DNA of 31,188 bases from Fidelibacterota bacterium (GTDB taxonomy: Bacteria > Fidelibacterota > Marinisomatia > Marinisomatales > UBA1611). Below the pieces are notes generated by a model. It ran no database searches, was not told the DNA's origin, and saw only the letters and a program-made list of their open reading frames with translations. The stretch is taken from assembly GCA_012964275.1 (NCBI GenBank), contig DTUG01000198.1:1-31188 (forward strand), in the 5' to 3' direction. This document shows positions 1 to 8,019 of the stretch, in pieces; position 1 is the stretch's first letter; the number at the start of each line of letters is the position of its first letter. The position numbers were made by a program, and so were the translations under genes.

Positions 1-2
1 AA

Positions 3-473
3 TTAATTTTTATCCCCTTCTCTTTGGGCCCGAATCCTTTTATTTAGTTCAATTATTTTTTCGTTACCCTCACACCAAGGTGGTAATCTATCCCAGTCAG
101 GAACACCATCATCTATAAGAGCACGATTATTTCGCTGTTTGGGATAACCTTCAGCGGGTAATGCTCCCACAATCAAACAAACTAATTCAAATTTATCATC
201 AGCCTTCAATGCACGATACACCTCAGGATTAACACGCACTACATCTCCTTGCGATAATTCTACAAGTTTCCCATCCATATAAATCACACCTTTACCATTT
301 AATACAATATAGATTTCTTCTTGATATTCATGTCTGTGTAAATAAGTATATCCTTTCCCGATAGGTAACCGAGCAAAACTCATTCCGAGAGCAGTTAATT
401 TTATATCATCTCGAATGAAGGTTAACCAATTGGGAAGATTTTCAAAGTCATATGTTTTTTTATGATAATTCAT
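3..473 (-). CDS. Cupin-domain protein
   Basis: A 156-residue single-domain cupin with no signal peptide, so probably cytoplasmic. The first cupin motif is clear: H46-R-H48, then E52/E53 and a glycine-rich turn around residues 60-62 (NGKGVIYMDG). The second motif (GDVVRVNPEVYRAL, about 76-89) has the proline but lacks the usual metal-binding histidine, so metal binding may be incomplete or use another residue. The ATG at 473 has a Shine-Dalgarno-like AAAGGA about eight bases upstream. The stop lies at the very edge of the window, so what follows in the operon cannot be seen. Small cupins serve as isomerases, dioxygenases or sugar- or ligand-binding proteins; nothing here fixes which. The family is sure, the function unknown. 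Confidence 0.8.
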   Translation of the reverse strand: MNYHKKTYDFENLPNWLTFIRDDIKLTALGMSFARLPIGKGYTYLHRHEYQEEIYIVLNGKGVIYMDGKLVELSQGDVVRVNPEVYRALKADDKFELVCLIVGALPAEGYPKQRNNRALIDDGVPDWDRLPPWCEGNEKIIELNKRIRAQREGDKN

Positions 474-526
474 ATCCGTATCCTTTATTTAAAGACAATC
501 GGAAATCTACCCATCATCCCAGTAAC

Positions 527-549
527 AAAAAACCCCGCTACTTGCTGGG
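527..549 (-). terminator. Intrinsic terminator after the GH18 gene
   Basis: Read on the minus strand, CCCAGC-AAGTA-GCGGGG forms a six-position stem with one A-G mismatch and is followed at once by six T residues. It begins eight bases after the GH18 stop codon, the expected place for a Rho-independent terminator. A longer alternative pairing (CCCAGCAA with TTACTGGG) overlaps it. Confidence 0.65.
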
Positions 550-557
550 CTTGATGT

Positions 558-1904
558 TTATTTAAGTAACACCATCTTCTTAGTCTGAACAAAATCTCCA
601 GTCCGGATCATGTATAGGTAAATACCCGCTGATATAGGTGCACCAGCATCGTTAGAAGCATTCCATTGGAGACTATGATAGCCTGCAGTCCGTTGACCAT
701 TTATGAGTGTTTTGACTTCTCTCCCCATTGTATTGTAAATAATAATATTAACCAAATCATCTTCCGGCAAGGCATAGCGAATCACGGTCATAGGATTGAA
801 TGGGTTAGGAAAGTTATCATATAAAACAACATTGTCCGGTAATAATGAATAAGGAGCAGTATAGTTATGGAGAAAATGCTGCCCAATACTTTCTACAAGG
901 TCCTGAGAATTTCCGCTAACATCGTATCCTAAGGCCCAGATCATCATCCCTCCCAGTTCCCTTTCAATAGCGTATTGAGATTTCTCTTGGATTGATTGGG
1001 GATCATCAAATGTTACTAACACATCATGATCGTTATTTTGCAGATAGGGGCATTTGGCAACATCATCCCAATGATATTCCCAGCCAGCATCTATTAAGCT
1101 CAGGACATCACTGTACCTGATATCCAAAACATCGCCACTGAAACTTCCGTTGATCTCACCGGTATTGAACTGTTTACCGTAGAATGGGACCCCCAGATTC
1201 AATTTTTCAGATGGTATGTTCCGGGAATTCACTAAATAATTTATACCCGTATGTACTGAGCCATCAGGGTCCCCGGGGGGCGAAGAGTATAATGGTCCAT
1301 TATGCCCTGCATGGCTGGACCAGCTGCCATGAAAATCATAACCCATCATACTGTACCAATCTATATTCGCTGTAAGGGCTTCATAATCAAAATGCTGACC
1401 GGTCCAGTTGCTCGGACCAACTGCCATTGTGATCAGATAATCCTGGCCTGATGCATCAAACGCGGACCTGAGCTCTTCAACCAGCAGTGTAAGATCATTT
1501 GTTTCAGTTGTGGTACTTGGAAATTCCCAGTCCAGATCTATGCCATCATAACCATACGCGTTGAATATGTCCAAGAGCCCGTTTATAAAATTTTGACGCG
1601 TCTCAGTAGAAGAAACCATCCCTGGAAATCCGTCAGAGTTACCCCATCCCCCAAAAGATAATAAAATAGATGCCCCGTGTTCATGCACCGTTGAATTTAT
1701 TTCCGGATCCAGCATATCTGAGTAGGTGATGATATTGCCTTCTCCGTCCGGCCACGCGAATGCATGCAGAACATGGGTGATGACTGAATAATTGATCTCA
1801 TCAGGCCCAAATGACCCTTGGATCCATTGCGGGTAGTAACCAATAACCCTTTGACCGTATACACTATGTGAGAGTATCCAGATCAGTAGAACTCTTTTGA
1901 TCAT
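558..1904 (-). CDS. Secreted GH18 glycosidase (chitinase-like) with T9SS-type C-terminal domain
   Basis: A 448-residue secreted enzyme. I chose the ATG at 1904, which gives a normal signal peptide (MIKRVLLIWILSHSVYG, cleavage before Q18). The frame stays open to an ATG at 2000, but that start would put 32 non-signal residues in front. The catalytic domain (about 19-365) has the GH18 hallmarks: SFGG at 83-86, the DGIDLDWE motif at 120-127 with E127 as catalytic acid, MGYDFHGSW, and MIWALGYD near the barrel end. Residues from about 370 form a FlgD-like sorting domain with NFPNPFNP and a KKMVLLK end, implying T9SS export and surface attachment or release. GH18 enzymes cut beta-1,4 GlcNAc linkages in chitin, N-glycans or, in some cases, peptidoglycan glycan; the substrate cannot be told here. 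It is divergent from the peptidoglycan operon. Confidence 0.9.
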   Translation of the reverse strand: MIKRVLLIWILSHSVYGQRVIGYYPQWIQGSFGPDEINYSVITHVLHAFAWPDGEGNIITYSDMLDPEINSTVHEHGASILLSFGGWGNSDGFPGMVSSTETRQNFINGLLDIFNAYGYDGIDLDWEFPSTTTETNDLTLLVEELRSAFDASGQDYLITMAVGPSNWTGQHFDYEALTANIDWYSMMGYDFHGSWSSHAGHNGPLYSSPPGDPDGSVHTGINYLVNSRNIPSEKLNLGVPFYGKQFNTGEINGSFSGDVLDIRYSDVLSLIDAGWEYHWDDVAKCPYLQNNDHDVLVTFDDPQSIQEKSQYAIERELGGMMIWALGYDVSGNSQDLVESIGQHFLHNYTAPYSLLPDNVVLYDNFPNPFNPMTVIRYALPEDDLVNIIIYNTMGREVKTLINGQRTAGYHSLQWNASNDAGAPISAGIYLYMIRTGDFVQTKKMVLLK

Positions 1905-1916
1905 AGTAAAGTATAT

Positions 1917-1949
1917 ATTATCTAAGGTTTTTCTTATAATCTCTGTCAA
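1917..1949 (-). promoter_or_regulatory. Possible promoter for the GH18 gene
   Basis: A perfect TTGACA lies on the minus strand at 1949-1944. An AT-rich stretch with GATAAT at 1922-1917 follows, but the 21-base spacer is longer than ideal. If used, it would give a very short leader before the ATG at 1904 and would exclude the ATG at 2000. It is tentative, because FCB bacteria often use different promoter consensuses. Confidence 0.25.
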
Positions 1950-2100
1950 ATTAATCAGTTCTTGTATAGGTTTCCTGAATACTCTAAACCTGTTATCCAT
2001 GGTATCTTAATCTAATGAACTACATAATAATCTGCGTGGGCTTTGTTCCAGCAATCAGGCTCCCCCTAAATTCAAATTGGAATTAAACAGAACAAACGCG

Positions 2101-2496
2101 ATGAAACCGATCCGTTTAACGCAAGTGCTTTTACTGGCATTCATTATGATGGACTGCGGCGGAAAGACAAATGTGAATGTTTATGACAACTTCGATTTTA
2201 ACACCCTGTCTCCGGACCTGCTCGCCACAGGCGAAAAGGTTTATGCCAATTCTTGCTTTCCCTGCCACACCTATGGTACCGCAGGAGCGGCATCCCTGTT
2301 TGATTTCAAGGAGTGGGATAAGGTGGCTGAAAAAGGTATGGATGTCATTTTGAAAAGTGTTATGGAAGGTTACCAGGGAGCGAACGGGGTCATGCCCCCG
2401 AAAGGAAACTGCTGGACCTGTACCGATGAAGAGATCCGGACATCTATCCTTTATATTTTCCATGAAGTAAAAAACAACCGATTGCAGTCTAACTGA
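2101..2496 (+). CDS. Cytochrome c5-like monohaem c-type cytochrome
   Basis: A 131-residue exported haem protein. The ATG at 2101 gives a signal sequence MKPIRLTQVLLLAFIMMDCGG. The D-C junction is a poor lipobox, so it may be a lipoprotein or a cleaved periplasmic protein; a TTG at 2077 is a less likely start. The haem-binding motif is CFPCH, and MPPKGNCWTC contains the likely distal methionine ligand followed by a C-x-x-C pair, the arrangement of the cytochrome c5 family, where these cysteines form a disulfide. The role is periplasmic electron transfer; partners are unknown. It opens the nine-gene plus-strand run, with its stop four bases before lysA, so it is probably co-transcribed although a metabolic link is not obvious. 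Confidence 0.85.
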   Translation: MKPIRLTQVLLLAFIMMDCGGKTNVNVYDNFDFNTLSPDLLATGEKVYANSCFPCHTYGTAGAASLFDFKEWDKVAEKGMDVILKSVMEGYQGANGVMPPKGNCWTCTDEEIRTSILYIFHEVKNNRLQSN

Positions 2497-2500
2497 ATAT

Positions 2501-3751
2501 ATGAGCCAGCATCCTTTAGGATCCTTGATTGAAAACAAGCCGTTGCTTGAATCGATCGCTGAAGAATACGGTACCCCATTATATCTCTATTCCGGAGACA
2601 GAATAAAAAACAACCTGGATCGCCTATCCACTTCCCTGAATGATCACTTTGAAAAAAACCAGATCTATTTTGCGGTCAAGGCTAACAGCAATCCCCATTT
2701 GATCTCATTCATGAAAATAAATTACCCGGATCTGGGCTGTGACTGCTCCAGTCCGGGAGAATTATTTGTCGCTAATAAAACAGGCATTCCCGCTGAAAGA
2801 TGCCTGTATACGGGAAACTATGAATCATCGGATGACCTGAAAGCGGCTTTGGGCTCGGGCTGCCATATTAACCTGGATGATATCCAGTCTTTTCACCGCC
2901 TAGCAAAAATTCGGGTGCCGAAAGAAATATCATTCCGGGTGAATCCAGGGTTCGGCAGCGGTCGCTTTAAAGAGATCACGACGGGCGGTGAAAAGGCAAA
3001 GTTTGGCATCCCAAAGGAAAAGATCGTTGAAGCCTACAGACTGGCACAAGCGCATGGCGTTACATCCTTTGGTCTTCATTGCTTTACCGGATCCGGTGTG
3101 CTGGATAAGAATTACTTTACCGAACTGATCCGAGCTGTATTGGAGATCTCCACCCTGGTGGAAACCAACTGTGAAATAAAATTAGAATACATCTCTATTG
3201 GGGGCGGGTACGGCATTCCCTATAAAGACGAAGATCCTATACTCAATATTGATCGTGTATTCCAAAATATTGCTAAAGAGTTTTATTCAGTTTATACTAA
3301 ACAGGAATGTCCTGTTTTTTGTATTGAACCTGGAAAATACCTGGTGGGCGATGCGGGAATACTGTTAGCCCGGGTGACCGGCGTCAAAGAGAGTTATAAG
3401 AGCTTCATTGGCCTGGACGCTGGTATGGAAACATTAATGCGTCCGGTTCTTTACGGTGCCTACCATCGGATTTACAAGGTTGGAGAACCAGAAGCCACCC
3501 CCGACATGACGGCTGATATTACCGGCCGGATATGCGAAAATACAGACCGCCTGGCTGTTGATCGTCCTTTTCCAACTGTGGCGGAAGGCGACCTGGTAGC
3601 GATCATGGATACGGGAGCCTACGGATATTCCATGGCTCATCAGTTCAACACCCGGCCGCGGCCCGCAGAAGTCCTTCTAGAAGGCAACACAGCCAGTCTG
3701 ATCCGGAAACGGGAAACCGTAGAAGATATATTCAAAGGGTGTGATGTTTAG
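2501..3751 (+). CDS. lysA: Diaminopimelate decarboxylase-like PLP enzyme
   Basis: A 416-residue fold-type III PLP decarboxylase with no signal peptide. The PLP lysine is K60 in YFAVKANSNP. Phosphate-binding glycines are in GGGYGIPY (about 234-241), EPGKYLVGDAG is at about 276-286, and C345-E346 (GRICENTDRL) is the substrate/catalytic Cys-Glu typical of meso-DAP decarboxylases. It converts meso-2,6-diaminopimelate to L-lysine. The region after the alpha/beta barrel histidine reads H193-CFTGSGVLD rather than the common HIGSQ, a variant seen among divergent LysA proteins. Its place among peptidoglycan-degrading enzymes suggests it could use DAP recovered from wall peptides as well as biosynthetic DAP. 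Another basic amino-acid decarboxylase is possible but less likely. It overlaps the next gene by eight bases. Confidence 0.82.
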   Translation: MSQHPLGSLIENKPLLESIAEEYGTPLYLYSGDRIKNNLDRLSTSLNDHFEKNQIYFAVKANSNPHLISFMKINYPDLGCDCSSPGELFVANKTGIPAERCLYTGNYESSDDLKAALGSGCHINLDDIQSFHRLAKIRVPKEISFRVNPGFGSGRFKEITTGGEKAKFGIPKEKIVEAYRLAQAHGVTSFGLHCFTGSGVLDKNYFTELIRAVLEISTLVETNCEIKLEYISIGGGYGIPYKDEDPILNIDRVFQNIAKEFYSVYTKQECPVFCIEPGKYLVGDAGILLARVTGVKESYKSFIGLDAGMETLMRPVLYGAYHRIYKVGEPEATPDMTADITGRICENTDRLAVDRPFPTVAEGDLVAIMDTGAYGYSMAHQFNTRPRPAEVLLEGNTASLIRKRETVEDIFKGCDV

Positions 3752-4982
3752 ATCCATTGCCGCTTTATTTATTTTATCTAGTATTGTCTTTTCTAAGGAG
3801 ACAATCAACAAACATCAGCTTCAGGCTGTAACCAATAAATCCAAAGAAACGTCCAAAGCAAAAACTGAAGTATTAACCGGCCTGGATATTTTACTTGAAC
3901 AAAAACCCTATTTCATTCAGGGCAGGTCCATCGCTCTAGTCACTAACAAAACTGGGATTGATAAGGCCGGGATCCCAAATTATCAACGGTTCATGGAAAT
4001 GGATGATGTAGACCTAAAAATGATCTTTACTCCCGAACATGGCCTTTTTGGTGAAGCAGCCGATGGAGAAAAAGTTGCTTACGATTCTATTGGAATCAAG
4101 CTTCCAACTGTGGTCAGCCTTTATGGAAATATCCGAAAGCCTACTCCGGATATGCTGGCTGGAGTAAATACTATCGTTTATGATATCCAGGATATAGGAA
4201 CCAGGTTTTACACCTACATTTCAACGCTGGGACTGGTAATGGAAGCAGCTGGAGAACTGAATATTCCGGTTCTGGTACTGGATAGGCCAAACCCGATTCG
4301 GGGTGACATCATTGAAGGACCAATCCTGAATATGGAATTCCGTTCATTTGTGGGGTATTACCCGATCCCGATTCGATATGGTAAAACAATAGGTGAATTA
4401 GCTGATCTTATGATCACAAATAATTGGATATCACCTGCGCCTGTTCTGGATGTTATTTCAATGGAAGGCTGGCACGAAAAACTATGGTTCGATGAGACAG
4501 ATCTGGTCTGGGTCAACCCGTCTCCAAATATTCCCGATCTGGAAACAGCCATCATTTACCCCGGAATGTGTCTTATAGAGGGAACGAATATCAGTGAAGG
4601 AAGGGGCACACCTCACCCGTTCAAGTGGATTGGTGCACCCTGGATCGATGGGTGGGACCTGTCACAAGCTTTAAATAAATTTGATCTTCCTGGTGTAGAA
4701 TTTGTTCCGAAATCGTTTATTCCGGATAAAATTCCCGGTAAAGCCGAAAACCCCAAGTTTGAAAACCAGAAATGTAGCGGCTTAGAGATCTGGGTAACGG
4801 ATAGAGATTCATTTAAGAGTGTTGATACCGGAATACTGACCCTGTTTAGTCTGTATGCGATGTACCCTGATAAAATTGAATTACGGGAAAAGCATTTAAA
4901 TATGCTGTGGGGAAATAACATATTATTTAAAGAATTGGTTAAAGGTTCGACAGGGCCATATTTTCTTCAGCATTATAATTAA
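3744..4982 (+). CDS. namZ: NamZ-type exo-beta-N-acetylmuramidase (DUF1343), copy 1
   Basis: A 412-residue exported protein of the DUF1343/NamZ family (GH171), whose characterised members release MurNAc from the non-reducing end of peptidoglycan glycans. The ATG at 3744 gives the signal peptide MFRSIAALFILSSIVFS; a GTG one codon upstream is also possible. Family motifs are PEHG at 97-100, VSLYG, the YDIQDIGTRFYTY block, EGP, SFVGYYPIPIRYG and GTNISEGRGT. A lysine-rich stretch of about 25 residues separates the signal from the domain. The C-terminus stops shortly after LWGNN and lacks the last segment (FLQKRRPYLLY in copy 2), so this copy is shortened by about 20 residues. The core motifs are kept, so it may still be active. 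Its start overlaps the lysA stop by eight bases. Confidence 0.87.
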   Translation: MFRSIAALFILSSIVFSKETINKHQLQAVTNKSKETSKAKTEVLTGLDILLEQKPYFIQGRSIALVTNKTGIDKAGIPNYQRFMEMDDVDLKMIFTPEHGLFGEAADGEKVAYDSIGIKLPTVVSLYGNIRKPTPDMLAGVNTIVYDIQDIGTRFYTYISTLGLVMEAAGELNIPVLVLDRPNPIRGDIIEGPILNMEFRSFVGYYPIPIRYGKTIGELADLMITNNWISPAPVLDVISMEGWHEKLWFDETDLVWVNPSPNIPDLETAIIYPGMCLIEGTNISEGRGTPHPFKWIGAPWIDGWDLSQALNKFDLPGVEFVPKSFIPDKIPGKAENPKFENQKCSGLEIWVTDRDSFKSVDTGILTLFSLYAMYPDKIELREKHLNMLWGNNILFKELVKGSTGPYFLQHYN

Positions 4983-5028
4983 TCCATCATACTATTATAA
5001 AGAATATTTCAAGCAATAATTTCTAGCT

Positions 5029-5679
5029 ATGCCTGAAAAACACCTTATGGTCATTGATCCCGCAGTGGTCAAACCGGCAATAGAATCGTATAATCGAATA
5101 ACATCTACTGCCCCCTATCCTGTGACCTATCACTTACCCGCTCTTTATGGTTTGACCAGCCTGAACCAAATGAAAAACAATATCCGCGGAATTATTGTTA
5201 TGGGCAGCGCAGCATCGGTGCACGATGGACATGCCTGGCAGGATACAATCACGGATATTCTACTCGATGCTTTTAAAAAAGAAATTCCGGTAATGGGGCT
5301 TTGTTACGGCTTTCAGCTGTTAGCTCATGTTTGCGGCGGGAAAGTAGGCCCGCTTTGGTCAGGAGAAAAAAAACAGGGTATGCGCACTGTGCGCGTTATC
5401 GAGCATTCATTATGGGGGCCGGCTCAATCAGGGCCTTTGGTTTATTCCCACCAAGACGGTATTATTAAGTGCCCTCCCGATTTTGATATCACCGCCAAAA
5501 GTGATCTGGTAGCCATAGAAGGAATTGCCAGCAAGTTAAAACCGGTCTGGGGTTTCCAACCCCATATAGAAGCAACTCAGGCTTTTGTAGATGATCATGG
5601 AATCCCTGTTCCAGATCCCAAAAAAGCATTTGATTTTGGGCACCAGATCCTGGATAGATTCATTATGTCTCTTGTATGA
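5029..5679 (+). CDS. Class I glutamine amidotransferase-like protein
   Basis: A 216-residue stand-alone class I GATase domain with no signal peptide. The catalytic triad is visible: nucleophile C92 in MGLCYGFQLLA, and H179 and E181 in FQPHIEATQ. A GG turn (103-104) and YSHQD (139-143) match the family. It is not a full GuaA, as the ATP-pyrophosphatase half is missing. Family members transfer ammonia from glutamine to a partner synthetase or hydrolyse gamma-glutamyl amides. The setting, between namZ and dacB/ldcA and overlapping dacB by four bases (ATGA), invites the idea that it acts on a gamma-glutamyl bond of wall peptides, but that is inference. The ATG at 5029 has no clear Shine-Dalgarno. 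Confidence 0.8.
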   Translation: MPEKHLMVIDPAVVKPAIESYNRITSTAPYPVTYHLPALYGLTSLNQMKNNIRGIIVMGSAASVHDGHAWQDTITDILLDAFKKEIPVMGLCYGFQLLAHVCGGKVGPLWSGEKKQGMRTVRVIEHSLWGPAQSGPLVYSHQDGIIKCPPDFDITAKSDLVAIEGIASKLKPVWGFQPHIEATQAFVDDHGIPVPDPKKAFDFGHQILDRFIMSLV

Positions 5680-7088
5680 TATCTAGAACATTAAGTTTTA
5701 AACAATCTTTTTTATTCTTTCTGGTCTGGTGCATATCATGTACTCCCCCGCGTTCGCTTTTAACCAATACTGGCAATCCCGTATTCAAAAGAAAAATTAA
5801 TAAACTGATATCTTCATCCGGACTGGATGCCAACATCGGCATAAAAATTGTTTCCCTGACCACAGGCAAGACTCTATATGCTTTGAATAGTCACAAGCTG
5901 CTTTTGCCCGCCAGTAATAATAAACTTTACACCTGCGCGGCCGCATTAGAGCGTTTGGGTGCAGATCACGTTTTTACTACCACTGTATTAAAGACCGGGA
6001 ACAACCTAATATTGAAAGGCGGTGGGGATCCGGACCTGACCATTGACCAACTGGACTCTCTGGCTAAAATATCCGCTAAGATTATAAAAAATGTGGACAC
6101 ACTTTTTGTGGATGAATCACTCATGGATACACTGCATTACGGCGAAGGCTGGATGTGGGACGAAGGTTCATGGTGGTATGCAGCTCCCATCAGTGCTCTG
6201 TCAGTGAATGATAACTGTATCGATTTTTACGTTGATCCCGGCCAACTGGGAAAACCTGCCAAGGTAGATTACTATCCAAGGACAAGCTATTTCCGGTTTG
6301 TGAATAATTCAGTTACAGTGAACGACACAGTGGATTTTAAGAAATTTAAAATAGAGCGTGATTGGGCGGGACGAACAAACCACTTTACAATCAGTGGAGA
6401 GATTCTCGACACAGCTGCAACAGATACCTTCTACAGAAACATTTACGATCCGGCCTTATTTGCTGGTACTGTATTCAGAGAACTGCTGGAAACCCATGGT
6501 ACCATGATTAAAAATATTCACAACGGGAACAGGTCTGGAGATCTTAATACAATTGCTTTGCATCAGTCAGATTCCCTGATCTATTCAGCATTCAACCTCA
6601 TGAACGAGAGTGATAATCTCACCGCTGAATTATTTGTTAAAACCATGGGAATAAGCAAAGAAAATCCAGGAAACTGGAAAGATGGCATTGATACGGTAAA
6701 ATCTTTCCTGTTTGAAAAGGTTGGAATTGATACATCAGTTATTCGAATCGCTGATGGTTCCGGCGTATCTCGGTATAACCTGTCCAGTCCAGATCAGCTT
6801 GCCAGCCTTTTAACCTGGATTTTCAAAAGTGAATTTAAGGATGATTTTATTTCAACGCTTCCCGGAGGAGGCTTGGACGGGACCATGGAAGAACGACTTG
6901 AGTCTTTTGGAACCAGGATCCGGGCAAAAACTGGGCATCTGGCCGGGGTCAGCTGTTTATCTGGTTATGCATTTTCTCCAAGGTATGGGCCCTTGGCATT
7001 TTCTATGATGATGAACGGATTCGTTGGATCTGTTAAACCCTATCAACAACTGCAAGACAGGATATGCAGCACTTTATTTCATGATTAA
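5676..7088 (+). CDS. dacB: D-alanyl-D-alanine carboxypeptidase/endopeptidase (PBP4, peptidase S13)
   Basis: A 470-residue penicillin-binding protein of the DacB/PBP4 class. The three active-site motifs are S80-x-x-K83 (SNNK), S312-D-N314 in ESDNLTAELF, and K418-T-G420 in RAKTGHL. The flanking DGSGVSRYNL (about 360-369) is also typical. It removes terminal D-Ala or cuts D-Ala-mDAP crosslinks in the periplasm. The N-terminus has a hydrophobic segment ending in CISC (C22), a plausible though not ideal lipobox, so it may be membrane-anchored. Length is as expected for PBP4. Coupling is tight: it overlaps the GATase by four bases and ldcA by eight. Together with ldcA it would reduce pentapeptide stems to tripeptides. 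Confidence 0.92.
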   Translation: MISRTLSFKQSFLFFLVWCISCTPPRSLLTNTGNPVFKRKINKLISSSGLDANIGIKIVSLTTGKTLYALNSHKLLLPASNNKLYTCAAALERLGADHVFTTTVLKTGNNLILKGGGDPDLTIDQLDSLAKISAKIIKNVDTLFVDESLMDTLHYGEGWMWDEGSWWYAAPISALSVNDNCIDFYVDPGQLGKPAKVDYYPRTSYFRFVNNSVTVNDTVDFKKFKIERDWAGRTNHFTISGEILDTAATDTFYRNIYDPALFAGTVFRELLETHGTMIKNIHNGNRSGDLNTIALHQSDSLIYSAFNLMNESDNLTAELFVKTMGISKENPGNWKDGIDTVKSFLFEKVGIDTSVIRIADGSGVSRYNLSSPDQLASLLTWIFKSEFKDDFISTLPGGGLDGTMEERLESFGTRIRAKTGHLAGVSCLSGYAFSPRYGPLAFSMMMNGFVGSVKPYQQLQDRICSTLFHD

Positions 7089-8019
7089 GCCAAAGTGTCT
7101 GAAAAAAGGTGACCGGATCGGTTTTATCAGTCCATCATACTGGCTGGATGAAAAGGATTTGAAAAGAACCGCTGCCTATTTTCAGGAAAGAGGATATGAA
7201 ATTAACATCGGTAGCAGTAATTCCCTGAGATCGGGACCTTTTGCAGGGACACCTCAGCAACGGGCTGATGATATTCACCAAATGTTCTCTGACCCGAATA
7301 TTGATGCTATTATCTGTGCCCGGGGCGGCTATGGCGCCAACCGTGTTCTCCCATTACTGGATTATGATCACATCAGGAATCATCCAAAAATATTCATGGG
7401 TTACAGCGATATCACCGGGTATCTTACATCCATCACCCAAAAGACAGGTCTCGTTACCTTCCATGGTCCTATGCTGGCCAGCTATAAAAAAAGGTTGGTG
7501 AATTATAATTTTGACCTGATGGAAAAGGTCCTGGGCGGTGAACCAAGTGTCTACATTGAACCACCAGAATTGCTGCCCGTCCGCGTTTTGAAATCAGGAA
7601 CTGCTGTAGGTCCACTCTGGGGCGGCAACATGACCCTGCTAATCAACCTGCTGGGTACAAAAGATTCTTTAAATACAAACGGAGTAATCCTGTTCCTGGA
7701 AGACCTGGACGAATATCTCTATGCCTTCGAACGCATACTGGTGCATATGCGCACCGCCGGAATGTTTGAAAATATCAAGGGATTAATCATTGGAGAGCTT
7801 GATGAATTCAAAGACAATGATATTCCCTTCGGCAGAGATACAGACGAGATTGTGCTTGATATTTGTGGTGACCTGAATATTCCTATTGTATCTAATTTCC
7901 CTTGCGGGCACGGCACTTACCAGACGACACTGCCCATTTCAATCCCGGTCGAACTGGATGCTAATGGACAAAAACCAAACATCAAACTGCTGGAATCAGC
8001 AGTGGAAACGAATAGCTAG
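7081..8019 (+). CDS. ldcA: LD-carboxypeptidase (peptidase S66)
   Basis: A 312-residue cytoplasmic-type S66 serine peptidase that removes the terminal D-Ala (L,D bond to meso-DAP) from tetrapeptides during muropeptide recycling. The ATG at 7081 puts KKGDRIGFISPS at the usual place near the N-terminus; longer versions simply read through the end of dacB. The catalytic triad matches the family: S109 in MGYSDIT, E207 in LFLEDLDEY, and H277 in PCGHGTY. ICARGGYGANRVLPLLD (78-94) is the characteristic preceding block. No signal peptide is present, so the enzyme implies uptake of muropeptides or peptides, although no transporter such as AmpG is seen in the window. It overlaps dacB by eight bases and abuts spmA with no gap. 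Confidence 0.93.
   Translation: MIKPKCLKKGDRIGFISPSYWLDEKDLKRTAAYFQERGYEINIGSSNSLRSGPFAGTPQQRADDIHQMFSDPNIDAIICARGGYGANRVLPLLDYDHIRNHPKIFMGYSDITGYLTSITQKTGLVTFHGPMLASYKKRLVNYNFDLMEKVLGGEPSVYIEPPELLPVRVLKSGTAVGPLWGGNMTLLINLLGTKDSLNTNGVILFLEDLDEYLYAFERILVHMRTAGMFENIKGLIIGELDEFKDNDIPFGRDTDEIVLDICGDLNIPIVSNFPCGHGTYQTTLPISIPVELDANGQKPNIKLLESAVETNS

Noticed and set aside
1905..2000. N-terminal extension of the GH18 protein to an ATG at 2000
   Set aside because: It adds 32 charged residues before a good signal peptide; the ATG at 1904 is more plausible.
2131..2538. 135-residue minus-strand frame opposite the cytochrome gene
   Set aside because: Antisense to a clear haem-binding protein; no independent support.
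3744..4982. NamZ copy 1 as a pseudogene
   Set aside because: Only the last roughly 20 residues are missing; all core motifs and the frame are intact, so I keep it as a gene.
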